A stretch of DNA of 64,000 bases, from contig NC_046675.1 in NCBI RefSeq assembly GCF_003369915.1, positions 7,564,001 to 7,628,000 on the forward strand. Reading direction: 5' to 3'. Positions 25,544 through 38,300 of the stretch are shown here, one piece after another (positions within the stretch are counted from its first letter, which is position 1; every line of letters starts with the position of its first letter). The position numbers were made by a program, and so were the translations under genes. Under the pieces are notes generated by a model, which made no database searches, was not told the origin of the DNA, and worked only from the letters and a program-made list of their open reading frames with translations. This DNA is from Drosophila miranda. Its lineage: Eukaryota; Arthropoda; Insecta; Diptera; Drosophilidae.

Positions 25544-28500
25544 TCTCCTTCTCTGTCCCTCTTGCTGCTGTGGCTCTCTGCTTCTCTGTCTGTGAGTGGA
25601 GCGCGCTTTATGATTGCCAGGCATAAATAAGCGGCAAAAGCACCCCAATGACGATGAGGACAATGACGACGACGACGTCGGCGAGGGTGTCCTGTGGGCA
25701 CTGCCAAAGTGCACTTCCTGTGTCCTTTCACTGCTTTGCCACCAATTGCTGCCACGAGCAGGAGCAGGAGCAGAAGCAGCAGCAGCAGAGCTTGCGCAGC
25801 CCGGCCCGACTCGGGTTCACGTTCACCTGCCTTAGCCGACTCAGTGCCGGCCGTGTCCTTTTTATCCTCTGCACTCTAGCATGGGGGCTGTCAACGCCGC
25901 CGACAGCTGGATAAATGTGTATCTATGTATGGCTCTGCCTCTACTCCTGGGGCATCCTTCTTCTGTGTTCCCGTTGTCTGCGCATCTTCTCTCTCTGCGG
26001 CTGAGTGGGAGGCAAAGTAGCAATTCATCATAGAAAATGGCGGAAGTAATCGCCCCTTTATAAGGGGGGGTGTGTGTCTCTTATTTGGGCATCAATTAAA
26101 ACCCAAAAGCGACATATGATAATGCAACTTAAAGCGAAAAGAAGTTGGATAAAAGTCATCAGCAAAATCCAGGACACTCTGACGTTTAATAGACTAAAGC
26201 CAAGAGCGATAAGTCCCCTTAACGTGTCAATTATTCGACGAAATCTTTATGATCTCCCACTACTTAACCGCAGAAGGACAGACCTATAACCATCAAATGA
26301 CACTTGCCACACACAGTCAAGGATCCGCAGTGCTGCCACATGCCTTTCGGCGACATGGAAAACGCATCTCCCAATCAACATAAAGTGCCCAACAACAAAC
26401 ATGCCACGTTTTACAGCCACCAGAAGAGGGAAAGGCCAAACTCATCATCAAACTCGGCGCTAAGAGTCGGGCATTTAGTTAATTTTAAATGCTGATTAGC
26501 GCAGTTTAGAGCGCCCCAAAAATGGAGGCGGAGAACGCCCTTTAAAAGTCAAGTGCTCCAGAAACCCGCACAAGACCCGCAACCAAATGCCCAAGTGGAT
26601 ACTGCCCCGGAAGAGCCAGCATATGTGTGAAGGGTAAATTATAATTTTATTATCATTACCAGCGGCGAGTGTCTTATCAGCAAAGTTTTACGAGGCCACA
26701 GATCGCATAGGGGTCATGTTCTACTCTCGCTGTTATCCTTGCCAAATGAAAATAAACTGTAGCTTAAAATGTTTACGATGCGTTGACGACATCGTCAGGG
26801 GTCTGAGTGGCTGTCTGTCCGTGTGGGTTTATGGCCGCTTTTATGCGCTTTTTATGCTTCATTCCTAACCTCAATTTAATTGTTTAGCCGGTGACAATCA
26901 TTACCCCTCAACATATGTACTCTGGCAGACAGTGGCAGACCGCCTGCCTGGCTGTCTGAGTTTTACGACTCCAAGGAGCTGTCAATTTGATGTCCTCAAT
27001 GTGCCATTGACAAGGCGCAATCCCACCCACACCGCACACCCATCATTGTTGTAATAAAAACATGAAGATTACACTTTATGGCCATGACGAACTTAGCGGA
27101 AGTTGTAAAACACTCAAGTGTAATGATGCCAGAGCTTTGCATCCGACTTTCCCTTCTAGTTTTGCGACTGCCACTGCCACTGCGGGTGTGAAAACTAACG
27201 CCAGGCTTTTCATTCGCAGCTTCCTGTGCGCGCACCGAAGGACTCGTTTTACGACTCTGCTGCGATTTACGATGATAACATCTTCGATGCATCCAGTCGC
27301 TTATTATTTTTCTATTACATTATAATTTACAGCATTTGATGGCTGGATTTTTACGATCATTAAATGGCGATGCACAGATTTGTCATTTGGCTTGTTAAAT
27401 AAAGCGCAAAATTTACAGGTTGTCAAGAACGGAATCTACCATCTCCCCACTTCAGCACTGACTCGTGGTCGGTAGTCGTAAAATTTGGCCAAAAAGCATT
27501 GAGCTATTTGTGCTGCTTCTTTTTTTATAGCCCAAGCTGTTGGATAACAAAATGTGGTCGCCATCCTTAGCCTTGATCCCTTTTCTGGCCAGGGTCTTGA
27601 AGGTGTAAAAATGTTCTTGCCATTACTGTTATTGTTTTTACTACCGCTCTTACTGTTCTGTGCTGTCTGTATCTCAGTCGTGGGTCTGGGGTCTTGGTCG
27701 TGGGTCCTTGCGATTCCTTGGCGCTGTTTATTCAAGCGCGAAAATGGATTCGTTTTTTACGACTTGATTATTATGACTCCGACTGCGTTTGATTACAAAT
27801 ATTATACCAGAGAATGGCCCCCATTTTATTTCACTTTTTTCTTGGTTTTGTTTTTGGTTTTTTGTAGTGCTGCTCACTGGAGTTGTAAATGGTTTTGGTT
27901 TTTGATTTTGTCGAGCCATTTGTAGCTTATGTTTATTAATGAGCCATCGTTCAGTGCAGGCGATGGCAGAACCAGAGCTTGAAAGAATAAAACCCAGATC
28001 AAACTGCAGTCCCAGAGCTAGCCAATGTTCTTGACTTTCCTTCAAGTGTCTCCCAAATATTTGCTTGATTAAATTTTGCCCACTGCAATTTCGCTCATGG
28101 CGAGGACAATGAAGCTGCCCCAACACTCAGCAGTCACTTTGGTATAAAGAAACAATTTTCCTTGGCTTCTCTGGGAAAAGTGCAATAAAATAAAATTAAA
28201 TCTGCAATTTTGAGGTTTTTGTGTGGGCCATAAAAAGTGTCTGCAACTGTGGCTGTGGCTGTGTCGGTGTCTGGGTTGGCTGTCTGGACCGAGGTCTTAC
28301 CTTTGACCCACCTAAATGGCAGCCATGCAAAAACTTCTGCTTCAACTGCAGCTCTTGATTAAAAATTGAAACAACTTTGTGAAGTCAAGGAACCTTTCAT
28401 GGGGGATTTCATCAAAAGATGCTCGATATTTTTCAGTAGAAAGATGACTTTAAAGAAGGGGAACTACTTGTTTAGTCCACGGCTACTGCCACGGCTAATC

Positions 28501-28969
28501 AATGCAGAGGCAGCTAAGCTGAGGGTACCCTTTTGGCTACGCTGCTTCGCATAATTTGGCTTCGGAAAATTGCGTATTCAAATTCTAAATTCAAATTTGC
28601 TCACGCTGATAAGGCCGGAAAAGCGGTGTGGTTGGCAGAACTCCTTCGAGAGCAACGCCTTCAGCTTATCGGGCAAAAGATGAACAGGAGCAGGAGGAGC
28701 AAAACTGGAGACAAAGGCTTGGGCTTGGGATTGGGCTCGGGCTTGGGCCCTGGATGAGTGATGGCCGCCTCGACGCCCGCGAGCAGGCTTTTGGTATTTT
28801 ATACGCTACCTAACAGATAAGATTACCTAACCCCCGGCCCGGGCCCGGGCTCTCATCCACCGCTTCTTCGAAGAGCCCTCCCCGCTGGCAGTTCCAATGA
28901 AAAATGAGTTAATTAAAGCCACGTTCTGAATGCCAAGGCGATCAAATTCATTTGGCAAACTTTTCCCAT

Positions 28970-28984
28970 CCCCCCCCCCCCCCC
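28970..28984. repeat. C15 homopolymer
   Basis: Fifteen consecutive C residues. This is a likely spot for length polymorphism or sequencing error. Confidence 0.95.
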
Positions 28985-31159
28985 ACAGATAAAACTGTAA
29001 AATGCTAAACATTCAAATTCCTTTCGGCTGATGCGGATGCTGTTGTTGTTGACTGTCCAAGGCGCTTATTAAATCAAGTTAATAACTTTTAGAGCCGCAA
29101 TAAAAGTGTCAAAGATTATAGCATAGTTATAAGGGCAGCCCCGTGGCTGTAGCGGATCCATTTTGGGGCTGGCTGGCGAAAGCAATTAAATTCGGTTTAA
29201 TTACGACGCATTTTTGTTTTTCGTCCGGGCTGCCACGATGCCACGATGCCAGGATGCCAGGAAGCCAGGATGTTTGTTAATTTCAACGCCTCTTGCTGCT
29301 CGGATCGGAATGGCTCGCCTCGGCCTCGGCCTGGCTCAGATAAAATGGCAGACAAACGCGCAGAGCCGGAAAATTTTTGTGACCAATGTCGTCGTTGGTC
29401 CTTGCTCTCCCTATCCCCCCCCATCTTCTGCCACACATATCCTTTCGCTCGTTTTGCATGCACAGCGGTTGCTGGAGGAGATTGTGGGGGGAACGGCTGG
29501 ACCTGGACCTGTGCCCGTGCCCGTGCCCGTTCTCGTGCTCGGGCATGTTTATCTGCACGCAGACAGATACGCCGCCTGTCGCCCAGGACGGGGATGAGCA
29601 GGAACACAAGGAGCGTGAGGAGGAGGAGAAGGAGCGGCTCTCGTGGCTGCTATCCGGGCAGTGTGTGCAAATGTTGTGCGAGCCATTAATCACACGATTT
29701 CATGAATACATCAGCCAGTGAGGCGCAGAGTCAGCCAGACGATGTCGACGACGACAGCACCACCACCAAGACTAGGACGAGCACTCGTCCATGCACATGC
29801 AGACTCTGAACACACAGATACACACACACAAACAAACATAAGCGCAACAAAACGAAACGACTCAAAAATCTTATTTTCAGCTCATGTTGTGCTCGTTTGT
29901 TATTTTTTGCCAACGCCGAGCATCCAGGGAGTGAGGAATGGGCTTCAGAAGGAAAGCGTTCCGGCAGGAGGGAGGGCAGCAAAAGGATTCTGGTCTGTCC
30001 AAAAGGGTCAAGCTTCCAGTTGCATTAATGACATCGACGTGGAGGAGCAGGAGTAGAAGGATCTGCCAAAGAGAAGGGAGAAGTAAATGCAGCAACAGAC
30101 ATAGAAGCGGAGCAGGAGCAGGAGCTGGTGCTGCAGGATATTTGGGGGCAACATGTGCAAGTCGAAGGCAGAGTCAGTCACTCAAACGGTCTGTGGCTGC
30201 GGCTGTCACTGGCTCCGTCCGGGTTGGTCCGTTTCTGTTCGAGTCATGAGTGTTCCCATCCTCCTCCTTTTTTTCGCTATTTAGTTTCCCTGCCGCTGGT
30301 GCTGTTGCTGTTAGCGATCATTTCGTAGTCAAAGGCAAGCCATTAAGCTCTTGACTTGTCGCCAGAGGCTGTGCTGCCCCCTTGAAATACCCTGTGGTAG
30401 GGATTTATGGAATTTGGGTAAAGGTTAAAGACCCAGAGATCTAAGGCTCTATAAAGAGGTACTTCAATGACCATGAAAATGTATGTTTTATACAAAGAAG
30501 ACAGACGCTCAATGACATCTTCAAGAGTGTCATAGGATTCGACGAGATCTTGCCTCTCGTTTCCAACTCTTTCTGTCTTTGATGAGCGTGTGTGTGTGTG
30601 TGTGAGTGGGCGTGTCTGAGCTCTGCAGCTGGGCCCAACAGGCCATCCCTTCGAGAGCTTTAAACTCGGATCAGTTTTGTATCTGGAATCGCTAGATATG
30701 AGCATCATCCCCGCTCTGGTATCTACTTTTCCAGGCAGCTGACAATTACAGCTGAAAAACTAATTAAGCATGCAAATTTTTCAAAGTTTTTTTGCATTTG
30801 GTTTCTGTTGCCGTTTCCGTTCGTGTTGCTGGGCTTTGCGGTGCGGCTGTCACCTTCCACGCACGCAAAAGTTACGCCAATTTGGCAGCTCATTTGCGAA
30901 AAATCCCATAGCACATTCGGGGCTGATAAACATGCCAAGGAACTTTTAAATACAACAGCAGAAGCGGCAGGAGGCAACAATCCCTTAGCTTTATGGCCAA
31001 CACACACACACACACTCGTACATTGGGGCACAGACTCATTTCCGCAAGAGACAAAGTTTTCTTTGGCGGCTTTAAACTAAAGTTTTTTATATTTTTAATT
31101 AGATGCACATGAGGTTTTACTTAACAAAACTTTTGACATCCTACCCCCACACAGACGTT

Positions 31160-31182
31160 CACACACACACACACACACACAC
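31160..31182. repeat. (CA)n microsatellite
   Basis: An uninterrupted CA run. A related run lies at about 31,388-31,409, and a CT run at 31,571-31,594. Confidence 0.95.
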
Positions 31183-34100
31183 GGTTATGGCATCTTTAAT
31201 GCCAGGCTGTATTCAACGAGCTTTTGCACTTTGCATGCGCCACTTCCGCTCAAGCCCCCCTCACCCCCTCTGAAATGCTGCAACTTCCGTGCCCGTTGCG
31301 CCAAAAACTTTGCCAACAACAAGAAAGCCAACCGAAAAACAACATCAGTGAGGAAAACAAAAGCCCTGCTGCTGGAATTTTTACAGACACACACACACAC
31401 ACACGCACACATCCTGACACATTCCTTGCCACGACTTTAGTTACAGGTTTTTCTCTGGCTTTTCATAATATTCCACCCGGCCCTGATTGGGCATATCAGG
31501 AAAAGTTTTGTCCGAAAAACACCAAAGTGGAAATTGCTTGAAATCGGCTTACACCAAAAGGTGCCCCGAATCTCGCTCTCTCTCTCTCTCTCTCAGAGAT
31601 CCTGCTTGCCACCTCGCTGCTGCAGGTAAATGTCAGAATTGATGCCACTCAAAATGCGCCAAACTTTTCACCGACTGCTCTTCTTCTTCTGCTAGTTTTC
31701 CCCTCATTTTTTTGTTGTTATTTTTTGTGGAAATGTCCAAAACAACAAGAGCCAAAAGTTTTGCATTGTTCCAGAGCAACGGAAACCGAGCCACGTCTCC
31801 AGTTCGCCTGCACAACCCTTCCACACAATTAGCCATTGGGAGGACCAGTCCAAGTCGAAGCAGAGCAGGCCAGGGCAGACCAGAACCCGGCCAGAACCCG
31901 GCACAGTTGGCAACTTGGCTTTAGGCATGGGCTTAGCCTAATTAAAAAAATGAGACGTCAGCGTCACATTTTGTGGCTGCCGCTGAAGGCAACCGAGAGG
32001 GGTGTTGGGGAGGGGCGGATAAAGTTGTAAGGGAGATGGAAAAATTTTAAATTGAATCAACTTGAGTGCTCATAAATTTTTCTATGGCTCTGAAAAGGAT
32101 TCTTGGAAGGATTTAGCATTGCATCAGTGGCAGTGGCAGGCACTTTTTTTGGGGCGTGGGACCCAGGTGGAACTGAGACTCGAACGCCGACTGAGACTGA
32201 TACTGACACTGATACTGACATTGTGGCAAGTTTCGGTTACAGCTCAATCAGGGGCAACCATTAGCGGCGGCAGCAGAAGTTGCAGCCATTTTGGCCGCTC
32301 TAGCTCCTAGCTTTCATAAAGATTTTGCCGTGCAAGAAAATCGAGTTGCCGTATTGCAAGTTTTGCCAGAAGATTTCCGAGAAAGCCAATTAAGTTGTCA
32401 GTCAATCAGGCAGTCTCGCCCATTGCTGGAGGAAGTACTCGTACTCAGAGCCAAATTAATTACATTTACCATGTTTTCATACGCAAAGAATACTCTCTCT
32501 CCAAATCCAAGGAATCCCCGCACTGTGGCTGCAATTTAAGGTAATCAAATGGGGGAATAAATTGGGGGAAAAAACAAAGAAAATGTTGACATTACACGGA
32601 TACTCGCACACACACACAGAGAAGATACACACAGACAGATACTTAGACAGCACGCAGCGTGTCGCGTGGTAATTTAAATTTTAATTTTGATCTTAATCTC
32701 TTAATGCGAAATAAAATGCCGCACACTGGTGCCCGCCGTGAAGCACGAACCGTATACGGTACGGTCTGGGTGTGGGTGTGGGTGTGGGGTGCCACAGCAT
32801 CTGAGCAATCAGCGACGAGCAGCACTTCCTTTTCACCTCACTCTCCCTCTCTCTCGCTGAAAGATACATACATATATACCCGTACTCGTACTCGTACTCG
32901 TATATAAGTACATTCTTATCTAGACAGTCACAGTTGGCTTCTAATTTACATTTGCCTCTCCGCCCGTCTTCTTTCTCTGTGGCTTTTGCCACTTCTGTCG
33001 CCATTTTCATGCCTTAAAAAATGGTTATTTATGGCCTTTGGTCCAGTAATAACTTCATCAAATGAGAATCCGAGAGGACAGTTGTCAGTTCCTGAAAGAA
33101 TTGGGAATATTCAACGCTTGGGCTTTTGAGAAATACTTCCTAAGAAGAGTACCTAGATATATTCTTTAATGTCTGCACTGAAATGTTCCATCATGGCACT
33201 AAAAATAGTACTGATATCGAGGATACATGAAAAAGTCTTTAGCCCATCTTACAGCCACATTGTAACGAAAATATCTCTCCAAAAACCTGCACAGAATTCA
33301 GTCAACAGCAGGTCTTTTTTCTCTGAAAATAAAAGGTAAAAAACAACAGACAGCCGTCTGTAATCTGAGGCCCAGTGGCTGTGGATCTGATGCCAGGCAA
33401 TCTTCAGTGTAGGCCCAGCCAATCCCTGGGCCAAAACCATTCAAATCCCCCAGCAGAGCAGCAGTGGAGCTCGTTGCTGGTTCTTGTTTCTGCTGTTGCT
33501 GTCGTGCAGAGCCGGAGTTAAGTCCGAGCACTTAGCCAACTGAAAATTAAACAGAAAATGTCATGCATTTTGCATTCGAATTTGTCGAGGAACAACATGG
33601 TTGTACACATCTGCCACTCCCCCTTATTCGCTTAGCCCTCGACTGTCCACAATTGTATTAGGATATCCGCAAGCCAGTATTGCCCTTTCGAGTCTTTCGA
33701 CCTATTATACAAATGGTCATATTTAATTCGTTCTGCTGGCAATCGAAAAAACCTTAGCCCTCCCTCCATTGGGATACGCATGCGAGTGTGGATGCGTGTA
33801 TCTCCCTCTACCTGCGTGCGTGTGTGCGTGCGTATCTGTGTGGACATTGTACTAAATCCCGTGTCTAATCTGTGGCAATAATGTTGCATATAAAAAGATA
33901 AAGTTTCGCAGTGGACAATGTAGGTAAGGTGACCATAAACTTGTATGATTTGTTTTATGGCCAACCGTGGACGTTATTATTGCTAAAAGGCACGCCCACA
34001 TAGACCGCTACCGCTCTGCCACCCCAACCCTCAGGTAGCGCGTCCTTTGGGCATTGAAGATACAAAAAGAATGCTGCAACGGGAATGGCAAACGGGGGAT

Positions 34101-34284
34101 ACACGGCCACCAGGATGCTGCCAGAGTGGGAGAAGTCAATAAAGCATAATGTGAGCACGTTTTTAATTGGCGCTTGCTGAAAGCTGGCCCTATCCCTGGC
34201 CCCCCAGCATCTCGCCGCCGCCGCTACTGCTGACCAGAAACCAATTAGCGGCAGCTCCAGGACCTTTCACTACCGTGTGGGTGT

Positions 34285-34308
34285 TTGTGTGTGTGTGTGT
34301 GTGTGTGC
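34285..34308. repeat. (GT)n microsatellite
   Basis: An uninterrupted GT run of about 24 bases. Confidence 0.95.
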
Positions 34309-34330
34309 ATGCGAGGGTGAGTGAGTGGCA

Positions 34331-35340
34331 GAGTCTAATTACGCTTCAATTGCGCCACTTGCATTTAGATCGTTAAATTATGGAAATTTTTTGCAAGGCG
34401 CATTTCTTACGCTACGTGAAAGTCGATGTGGATGTATAGATGAATGCACTGGAAACAATTTCGAGGAATATAGTCTAGAGCGAAAGTATTTTCCACCCTA
34501 TACATATCACAGAGTCCGTTTAAGTATTACTAACATCCGTAAGCCTGTAGTCCCTCACGGAAGACCCAACAGCCAAGAACTACATATCTTTTTAAAGTAT
34601 GAACACATAGCACACAAAAATTAGGTTAAAGGACTAGATGAGTAGATCATACCTTCATGCCTAATATTTGCCGTAAACCTCTAAAATCCTTTTTGAAAAT
34701 TAAAAAAACCCTTCATAATTTTCGCTCGGCATTTGCAGCGCCGATATCTAAAATAATTGATGGGTTCAAAAGATAATTGTATGAACTTTCAGTGGATTTT
34801 AGATTCTACGTCTATAAATATAAGATATTCTAAGATAAGGGCATCCAAACTCCACACATTCTAGTTAAATATCATTCCAAACCGCTAAAATTCAGTGATT
34901 TGTTTGTCTATAATCGATCCTTAATATCACCAAGTAGATATGGTAACGGGTGTCATATATAGAAGACTATCTACGGCCTCTATCCACAAGCTAGTCCTTC
35001 CCTCTTCATTTCATCTAAGAGTTATGTTTTTGTATATAATCGAGTATGTCTAAGTAATATTTTTCGTAGTAATTCAGCAAAAAATTTTCAGAAAATCAAG
35101 AATTCAGTTTATTGTCTTACTCAAAATTTTTTAATTTCATTTAGAGCCCAAATAATGCTCAAAATTTTATGGGATTTAGAATTCCAATACTGATTTTAAT
35201 TTATCATTGATGTATTTTATTTTATTTTACTTTATTAATGTAGATTTGATTAACCATCTTGGATTTTCTTTCAGTGCCTGCACCTTTGGGTATATATTTT
35301 TTGGTTCCGTTGTGTATGGGGCGCAATTTTAATTTCAAAT
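34331..35340. other. AT-rich island, no gene recognised
   Basis: A 1-kb block of AT-rich DNA without microsatellites, sharply different from the GC-richer flanks. It has no long open frame. It could be old transposon remains or simply AT-rich unique sequence. Confidence 0.5.
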
Positions 35341-38300
35341 TGACAAAGCGCAATTAGGCAGGATCCTGGCCTTAGTCAGTCCCCCTCGCTGCCCGCTCCT
35401 GCCTCTCCTGCTCCGCCCACTCACTCCATTCACGACTCAATCCCTGGCCAAGTAGTCCTGGCCTTAATGTATTTTATTGACGTTGCCGGGGTTATTGCAT
35501 TGGGCATAAATTAATTTCACGACGCGTAAATTGAGCAGTTTTTGACACGGCCCACCTAGAGAATCCCCCCCGCTACCGCTCCATTCGTGCCCCCAAAGCC
35601 AATTATGTGGAGCTGTATTTCCTCCTTCCTCCCCTACCCTTCCCTTTCCTTCCTTTTTTTTTGTTTTGGGTTGCTCTCTCTGTCGTGGGCCTGGTGACAA
35701 TTTTGCTGCTGCTTACCTAAGATTTTCCCTCTGTCGTAATTGTGTGCCACACTGCAAACCATTAATTCTCGTTAGCGTCCGAAAAAGCAGCAGCAACCGC
35801 AACAGCAACAGCAACGGCAACAACTGCGGAGTGGCAAAAGCAATAACATGAAGAGTAGAGGCGGATGGGAGGGGTAGGAGAAAGTGGCAGCCTGGTCAGC
35901 AGCTTGTCAGCTTCTTTGGCTTGGTTTTCATATTAATTTAGTTGATTTTTGTGTGAATTAATTAGGCAAAAGGTGAAAATGAAGATGAATGTTTTAATTA
36001 GGCTACAGGCCACCCCTCCAGCAGGGCCCTGTAGGGGCAGGGGCGAATGAGCCACGCGGATTTGAATGTCACACGCGGCCCCCGAACCCCGAACCCAGAA
36101 CCACCCAAATAGTAGTCATGCAACACTTTAAGGGACCTTTAAAAAGGCAATCCGGAATTGGGTTCCGGACCGGGCTTGGCCAGGGACATGGCACAAAATC
36201 CCCGGCAAAGGCTTAAGCAATGTCTGACAAAACACCTGAGACATTCAATTATATAGCCACGCGCGGCCCCACAGCTCGGGATGGAACCGGAGCAATACGC
36301 AGAGAGAGAGAGAGAGGCGTGGGCGAGGCACAGGACAAGTCGGTGGCAGAGTCAGAGAGAAAGAAGAACGGGAGCCACTGGGAGACAAAGAGTCCGCGTT
36401 TCGTTGGCTTATGAAATTGTCAACCAACTGCGCTAGCAGTAGTACCAAAAAAAATAAAAATTATATTTATACAAAAGAAGTGATACTAAAACGACAGAAA
36501 GTCGGGATAAAGCCGGGTTTTATATACCCTGAGATAGGAATTCACTATCCGAGCTTAAAAGTTAACTCATAAGAAGAACTGAAAAGAAAAGATAGGAAAA
36601 AGGTTTCTTGCACACAGAAAAGCTATGATCTATAAAGGCACTGATGCTGATCCGTAAAGAAGCTCTACCCCAATGAATATTTTCCTCATTTTCAATTGGT
36701 TTCCTATATTTTACCCTACTTTTCAGAGCATTCGACAGTCGCTGGAGGCCCTAAAATTCTGCCACTGAAACTCTAAGCTTTTCCAGAGCCGGTTGAGAAG
36801 GAAAAATAATAATAATTTGCTCGGCGGTTTGCAAAAATTGTTAACTGCAGAAACAATGGCAGGCACTTGAGGCGGGGATTTCAGTTTAATAAGCGCCAGA
36901 CGGGCCAAAACAGCTGGGGTTCCTCTGTCCTCTGTCCCCATGTCGCCTTTCCTGGCCTCTAGCTGGTGGTTGTGTGGTGGGTGGCTTCACTGGTTGTGCA
37001 ATGATTTGATGCTGTCATAATATTTAGCATATTTCACTGAGGAATGGAATGGAATGTCGATGAATGTCGATGAGCTGGCACCAGAGATTCAGCGTGATCC
37101 GTGTGGGAATGCAGGGGGGGAGTGGGCAAATACGAGGGGTGTATTCCCTTTATTCGCTTTTAATCTGTTGTTAAGTTATGTTTTCCTTATGGGATGACTT
37201 TGAACAAGCTTCCAGCAGCCTGGGACGCTCAATGACTTGTCAATGTCAGGAGTAAAGTTCTTGGGGAACATTAATAGAGCATCTGGGGTGTGTAAGTGAG
37301 GCATGTTTATGCTGTGCCCCAAAAAACGGGGCAACTTAAAGCCCGGCAGCGAACCGAACCGAACCCCACATAACTTTGAGTGCCCTCGCCCTCGACACAT
37401 ATACTCTCCAAGGTCCCTGGTCCAAGCGAGAAGTGTCCCCAAAAAGCTCATTCATACCACATTTAGACGCACACACACACATCGACACAAAGGAGGCATG
37501 TCAACCTTTGGCAGTCAGCGTAATCGCTTTCAACCACTTCAACGGCCATTTTGGGTTACGTTACGCTCGTTCTCTGCCTTAGTGTGTGTGTGTGCAGACC
37601 CAGAGATCCCATCACACACACACACACAGATGGAGGGCAGACACTAACACGCAGACATACCTTTATCGCTTCAAAGCACAGAAGCCTTGCTGAAGAGTGG
37701 AAGATTTATGGCGGATGTTGGAATTTAATGAAATTGCAAAACGAAAATGTAACAAACACTCGTCGAGCACCCAAGGGGAGGGAGGGGGATGTGGCAGCAC
37801 AAGGGTATGCACACACGCACAAAATGGCGGCAAAGGACAAACAACAGCTGCTGCTAGGATATGCCCCACAAGCCCCAGCCCCCGCCCCCGCTTCAGCGGC
37901 TACCTTCAGGCATCAACCCTTTCGTTTTTTGTTGCTTCTTCTGCAGTGACATTTGCCAGCTCGTTTCTCTAATTTGAATGGCCACTGAGCCAGCGAGAAG
38001 AAGAGCCAGCCGCAAGCCAAACAGCCTTCGTCAGCATCAGCTTTAAGTTCATGTCTAAGCCCCACCTCCCCCCTGGCCACCCCCTGGCCACACACACACA
38101 CGCAGTGCATTAACACGCACTTGAAAAGTGCAATCTGGCCGCAATTGGACTGAATACCCGGCCGCGAAATGGCGGCGCGTGATAAAACACGTTTTAATAT
38201 CTGAGCCCCCAGACTGGTGGCGGCCGACGACCTACACGAAGCCCATTGACAATGGACGAGAGCCAGGACCAGGACCAGGACCACGACCAGGACAGTGCAG

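Larger units (their letters stand above)
24091..34330. other. Noncoding DNA rich in simple repeats
   Basis: About 10 kb of GC-moderate intergenic or intronic DNA with CA, GA, CT and GT runs and cryptic hexamers, including CGTACT at about 32,880-32,902 and CCCGTG at about 29,505-29,530. Open frames on both strands reflect repeat composition. I found no protein domain, tRNA or known microRNA sequence. Confidence 0.55.
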